Both the position numbers and the translations under genes were made by a program. From Paenarthrobacter aurescens TC1 (lineage in GTDB: Bacteria; Actinomycetota; Actinomycetes; Actinomycetales; Micrococcaceae): a stretch of DNA of 64,000 nt. Each line of letters begins with the position of its first letter. Positions within the stretch are counted from its first letter, which is position 1. The stretch lies in contig CP000475.1 of the NCBI GenBank assembly GCA_000014925.1, forward strand, positions 124,001 through 188,000, written 5' to 3'. Below are positions 60,843-64,000 of this stretch, one piece after another. Below the pieces are notes generated by a model, which was given only the letters and a program-made list of their open reading frames with translations, was not told the origin of the DNA and made no database searches.

Positions 60843-61490
60843 TTAGGCTGTCCGGCCGGGTGCGTCAATGCCGCCGGTGCAGGCAGCGCCGGGTTCGGGT
60901 GCGTCCGGGGACTGCCAGTACTTGGAAACAAAGAGATCGAGTCGTTCGTCCTGCGGGGAATCGAGCCCGACCTGGGCTCCCCACGCCGACATCATGATCG
61001 GGGATTCTGTTCCTTCCAGCGGTGAGAGAACCATGTACGTGTCCGGAATCGCTTCATCCAGACTTTGGATATCGGCCTCCGCGACCTTGGTCGGGTCGTA
61101 AGTCATCCAGACAGCGCCGTGTTCGAGCGCATGCACGGCGTTCTCGTCCGGCACGGGTTCGCTGTAGATGCCGCAGTTGAGCCAGGCGGATGCGTGGTCG
61201 CCGCCTACAGGCGGAGATTGTTTGTAGGCAACGGCCGTGTCTACATGGTTGGCGCTGAGATCGTCGAATGTCTGCAGGCCTGCCACTTCGATGTTCTCCG
61301 GTGACTGCGGGGGCGGGTCGTTGATGAGTGCGACGGTGACGAGCGTTGCGACGACAGCCACGGCGGCGAGGCTGCCCACACCTGCCAGGATCCTGCGTCT
61401 ACGGGCCTGCCGGGCCTGTGCGGCCTTGATTTCTTCCAGCCGGGCAGCCCTGTCCTGCCGTGCCTGTCTAGATGCTTTCCCGTTCGTCAC
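60843..61490 (-). CDS. DUF3105 protein
   Basis: A 215-residue protein with a GTG start at 61490 (AAGGGG 7 bases upstream); the longer frame is unsupported. A basic, helical N-terminus (QARQDRAARLEEIKAAQARQ) leads to one helix (about residues 38-58) and an exported domain. That domain has VAYKQSPPVGGDHASAWLNC, then YSEPVPDENAVHALEHGAVW and a further Cys near the end, the DUF3105 signature with conserved His and Cys. Its role is unknown; it is operonic with the DUF305 gene. Confidence 0.9.
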   Translation of the reverse strand: MTNGKASRQARQDRAARLEEIKAAQARQARRRRILAGVGSLAAVAVVATLVTVALINDPPPQSPENIEVAGLQTFDDLSANHVDTAVAYKQSPPVGGDHASAWLNCGIYSEPVPDENAVHALEHGAVWMTYDPTKVAEADIQSLDEAIPDTYMVLSPLEGTESPIMMSAWGAQVGLDSPQDERLDLFVSKYWQSPDAPEPGAACTGGIDAPGRTA

Positions 61491-61695
61491 GCAGCTGCCC
61501 CTTGCTTGTCCTTTTATAGGCGGCCGTAGGGCCGTGGCTGAACATCCAGCCCTGTTGTTTCTAGCTTTCTTACCTGAGCGAATTCTACAGAGCGGCTGGG
61601 AGCGACCTGAGAAGGGGTGCGAACCTCCAGCGGTAATTGGACCCGCAGATCCATCTAAAGGGCGGGAGGTGCGGGACAAAACTGAAAAAAATTGA

Positions 61696-61730
61696 CGGCA
61701 CGCCTAGTATTAAGTTTTCGGCACGCCTAA
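61696..61730 (+). promoter_or_regulatory. Two CGGCACGCCTA motifs upstream of the NRAMP gene
   Basis: CGGCACGCCTA occurs at 61696-61706 and 61719-61729, 23 bases apart. The second lies in TTCGGCACGCCTAA, a partial palindrome of TTnGGCnnGCCnAA form, as bound by DtxR/MntR-type regulators. Manganese- or iron-dependent repression is the likely function. Confidence 0.5.
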
Positions 61731-61776
61731 ACTTTGACTGACCGCTTAATTACTCTCCTTAGCAGCTGAGGTTTTG

Positions 61777-63027
61777 ATGCCCGTTTCTCCCGTCCTGACC
61801 GGACCGCGCAGCAGGCCGCGTGTCCTGGCCAGGCTGCTGCTGCTTGGCCCGGCATTTGTTGCGGCCATCGCCTATGTGGATCCGGGAAACGTCGCGGCCA
61901 ACCTCACCGCCGGTGCGCAGTATGGCTTCCTGCTGGTGTGGGTGCTGGTCATGGCGAACGCCATGGCGGTTCTGGTCCAGTACCAGTCGGCAAAACTCGG
62001 TCTGGCTACCGGGATGAGCCTTCCCGAAATCCTGGGGAAACGGCTGCCGACCGGCCGCCGCCGGGCCTACTGGCTGCAGGCGGAGGCCGTGGCCGGAGCT
62101 ACGGACATGGCCGAAGTCATCGGCGGTGCCGTGGCGCTGAACCTGTTGTTTGGCCTGCCGTTGCTCGCCGGCGGGGTGATTGTGGGGGCTGCTTCCATGG
62201 TCTTGCTCGCTGTGCAGTCGATGCGTGGGCAGCGTTCGTTCGAGAACATCATTATTGTCCTGCTGGCGGTCATCGCCGGCGGGTTCATGACCGGCCTGTT
62301 CGTCAACCCGCCGGATCCGGGCGAGGCGCTCAGGGGTCTGATACCCGGTTTCGACGGCACGGCGACCGTGCTGCTGGCGGCCAGTATGCTCGGCGCTACC
62401 GTGATGCCCCATGCGATTTATCTCCACTCGGCCCTGGCCAGGGACCGGCATGGCTACGCCGAAGACCCGACACAGCGGCAGCGGCTGATCCGGGCGACAC
62501 GGTGGGATGTCGTCGGTGCCCTGCTGGTTGCCGGCGCGGTGAATATTGCCATGCTTCTGCTGGCAGCGTCCAGCCTGCGCGGGACGGAGGGTACGGATAC
62601 TATTGCCGGCGCGCATGCCGCGATTACCGAGGCGCTGGGTCCGGTCGTCGGGGTGATCTTCGGGGTCGGATTGCTGGCTTCGGGCCTGGCGTCAACGTCG
62701 GTTGGCTGTTACGCCGGCGCGACCATCATGGGCGGCCTGCTGCACGTACGCATTCCTTTGCTGCTGCGCAGATTCATTACCCTGATTCCCGCCCTGATCA
62801 TCCTGGGGGCGGGGATCGAGCCGACGTGGGCGCTGGTGCTGAGCCAGGTGCTGCTGAGTTTCGGCATACCGTTCGCGCTGATCCCGTTGATCCGCCTGAC
62901 AGGGAACCGCGAGATCATGGGGATCCACGTCGATTCCATGCCGCTTCGGGTGGCAGGCATCGTCAGCGCCGTCCTGATCGTCGGATTGAACTGCGTCCTG
63001 ATCGTGCTCACGATCTCCGGGCAGTAG
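61777..63027 (+). CDS. mntH: NRAMP-family divalent metal importer (MntH-like)
   Basis: A 416-residue membrane protein with about eleven helices. The ATG at 61777 has GAGG 5 bases upstream; a TTG one codon earlier is less likely. Metal-binding motifs are intact: DPGNVAANL in helix 1 and MPHAIYLHSAL in helix 6. It imports Mn2+ (or Fe2+) driven by protons. The repeated DtxR-like motifs just upstream fit metal-dependent repression. Confidence 0.93.
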   Translation: MPVSPVLTGPRSRPRVLARLLLLGPAFVAAIAYVDPGNVAANLTAGAQYGFLLVWVLVMANAMAVLVQYQSAKLGLATGMSLPEILGKRLPTGRRRAYWLQAEAVAGATDMAEVIGGAVALNLLFGLPLLAGGVIVGAASMVLLAVQSMRGQRSFENIIIVLLAVIAGGFMTGLFVNPPDPGEALRGLIPGFDGTATVLLAASMLGATVMPHAIYLHSALARDRHGYAEDPTQRQRLIRATRWDVVGALLVAGAVNIAMLLLAASSLRGTEGTDTIAGAHAAITEALGPVVGVIFGVGLLASGLASTSVGCYAGATIMGGLLHVRIPLLLRRFITLIPALIILGAGIEPTWALVLSQVLLSFGIPFALIPLIRLTGNREIMGIHVDSMPLRVAGIVSAVLIVGLNCVLIVLTISGQ

Positions 63028-63384
63028 CCACTGGGAAACCGCGCCTCGCATCTGGTCCGGACTCAGGGGCGGACGCGAAAATACGGCTTAACAGCTCATT
63101 TACCAGCGGAACCAGAGCATCGTGCAGTCCCCGAAGAATTCGAGCACATATCAGTGGCAGCGCAGGCCAGGGGGTTCAACGTTTTCGACGTCGAACAGCA
63201 AGCACATAAGCCACTCAAGCCAGCACCCCTGGTGTGAGACTTCAGGGCCGGCCGGGGAACGAGATGCATCTCGGGCCAGCGTCAAGAAACATCGGGCCCC
63301 GTCTTTGTGCCGGCCCCAAACTTTCTCCAAGGTAGCCGCCGCAAACTGGCGCAATCACCATCCATACATAATTGGGATACGAAA
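63028..63384. other. Intergenic region, nothing recognised
   Basis: About 350 bases between the NRAMP gene and the edge gene. Frames here are short and lack ribosome sites. No hairpin with a T-run was seen after the NRAMP stop. Confidence 0.35.
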
Positions 63385-64000
63385 ATGATGACAGTAGTTG
63401 GGGAACGTACTGTCGCGCCTGAGCCCGAGGGAACCGAGGTTCCAACCGGCTTGACGCGCAGAGTATTTGGAGTATTAGTAGGCGCCGGCGTGAGCGGCAT
63501 TATCGGCGGAGGCAGCCTTCTTGCAGCCTCAAAGAACGCCGCAGAAACCGGGGGGATCTCACGCGGCTCCGGGGTCTGGACATCCTTCGGGACCGTCCGC
63601 ATCGCAGCCGCGGAAAGGCAGTCGCGGCTGCCGCAGGACCTAAGCGCGGACAGTTCCGCTACGGCTGCCAGCAGTGCACCAGCTTCCGGCCATGATCATG
63701 GCGGTGGTTCAGCCGGGTCCGGTGTGCAGCCGGCCAACTTCACCTGGGGCGACCATGTGGTGCTGCAGGTGGAGGTCCACAACGGCATGGACCGGCCGGT
63801 CCTGTTCTCGCCCGGCCAGCTGCGGCTGAAGGTAGGACCCGGCGGTCCCACTGTTACCAATAGGTCGACGGGGACCGGCAAGGGTGCCCTGGAACCAGGG
63901 GCTACAAACAACTTCTGGATCAGCTTCCTGGTGCCTTCCGACATCGAGCAGCTCTCGGCTGAATTTACGGATCCGTGGTCGGACGGCGATCCGCTGCCCC
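63385..64000 (+). CDS. Secreted Ig-like protein, cut by the right edge
   Basis: An open frame from paired ATGs (63385, 63388) to the end of the window, 205 residues so far. A twin-arginine-like start (TRRVFGVLVGAGVSG) with a hydrophobic stretch (about residues 28-48) suggests export. A Ser/Ala-rich linker with GHDHGGGS leads to a beta-rich domain (WGDHVVLQVEVHNGMDRPV, then LEPGATNNFWISFLVP) like the DUF4352 or Ig-type domains of secreted actinobacterial proteins. The HDH cluster might bind metal. The C-terminus is outside the window, so the full function cannot be judged. Confidence 0.75.
   Translation, partial: MMTVVGERTVAPEPEGTEVPTGLTRRVFGVLVGAGVSGIIGGGSLLAASKNAAETGGISRGSGVWTSFGTVRIAAAERQSRLPQDLSADSSATAASSAPASGHDHGGGSAGSGVQPANFTWGDHVVLQVEVHNGMDRPVLFSPGQLRLKVGPGGPTVTNRSTGTGKGALEPGATNNFWISFLVPSDIEQLSAEFTDPWSDGDPLP

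Noticed and set aside
1..64000. CRISPR array, tRNA or rRNA genes, replication initiator
   Set aside because: I looked for spaced direct repeats, tRNA-like cloverleaf segments and Rep-type proteins and found none that I could support. Short or divergent examples could be missed by eye.

Overview
The window looks like an accessory region (plasmid, integrative conjugative element or large genomic island) of a high-GC actinobacterium of the Arthrobacter/Micrococcaceae type. The grounds are strong GC bias, many GTG/TTG starts behind AGGAGG-type ribosome sites, an actinobacterial conjugation gene set, a DUF4193 gene, an actinobacterial c-di-AMP riboswitch with an NlpC/P60 gene, and several actinobacterial copper-resistance families. 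No rRNA, tRNA, CRISPR array or recognisable replication initiator was seen, so plasmid versus chromosome stays open.

Layout. 1-1.5 kb: the end of an unknown gene and an alpha/beta hydrolase. 1.7-13.4 kb: one tightly packed plus-strand operon for a conjugative type IV secretion system. It encodes two related wall hydrolases (one with an added M23 domain), a lipoprotein, a ParA-like ATPase, small membrane proteins, a TrbL/VirB6-like channel protein, an SCO6880-type protein, a VirB4 ATPase, a VirD4/TraG coupling protein and a DUF4913 protein. 13.6-17.5 kb: a probable HEPN/ApeA-like defence gene, an unknown nucleotidyltransferase unit and a HicAB toxin-antitoxin pair. 17.7-25.6 kb: a 1484-residue MobF relaxase/helicase, a probable oriT region, a coiled-coil accessory protein, a broken HNH nuclease and a ParB-type protein. 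26-27.4 kb: an IS110-family element.

29-44.2 kb is a metal (mainly copper) island: ArsR plus a CDF exporter; divergently a CsoR-controlled operon (HMA protein, CPC-type CopA, YHS protein, CsoR); then a Csp-like copper-storage protein, a CopZ chaperone, a CPH-type CopB and two related small secreted or membrane proteins. It ends with DUF305, BNR-repeat, GNAT, CcdA and TlpA-like genes that may form an envelope copper/thiol module. Three matching CsoR boxes tie two of these promoters together.

44-64 kb is a mosaic: an ISAzo13-type transposase remnant, two paralogous YeiB/DUF418-like membrane proteins, a LysM-NlpC/P60 hydrolase under a c-di-AMP (ydaO) riboswitch, DUF4193, an unknown translationally coupled gene pair, and a 1407-residue Pls/PosA-type peptide synthetase. 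These are followed by a metzincin protease, a decayed multicopper oxidase, DUF305 and DUF3105 genes, an NRAMP metal importer with DtxR-like sites, and a secreted protein cut by the right edge.

Most likely points for new biology are the HEPN-like gene and the nucleotidyltransferase unit beside the conjugation operon, the oriT and recombination-like repeats, the two 'SISRT'-ended proteins in the copper island, the orphan Pls-type synthetase, and the coupled pair at 49.9-50.5 kb.
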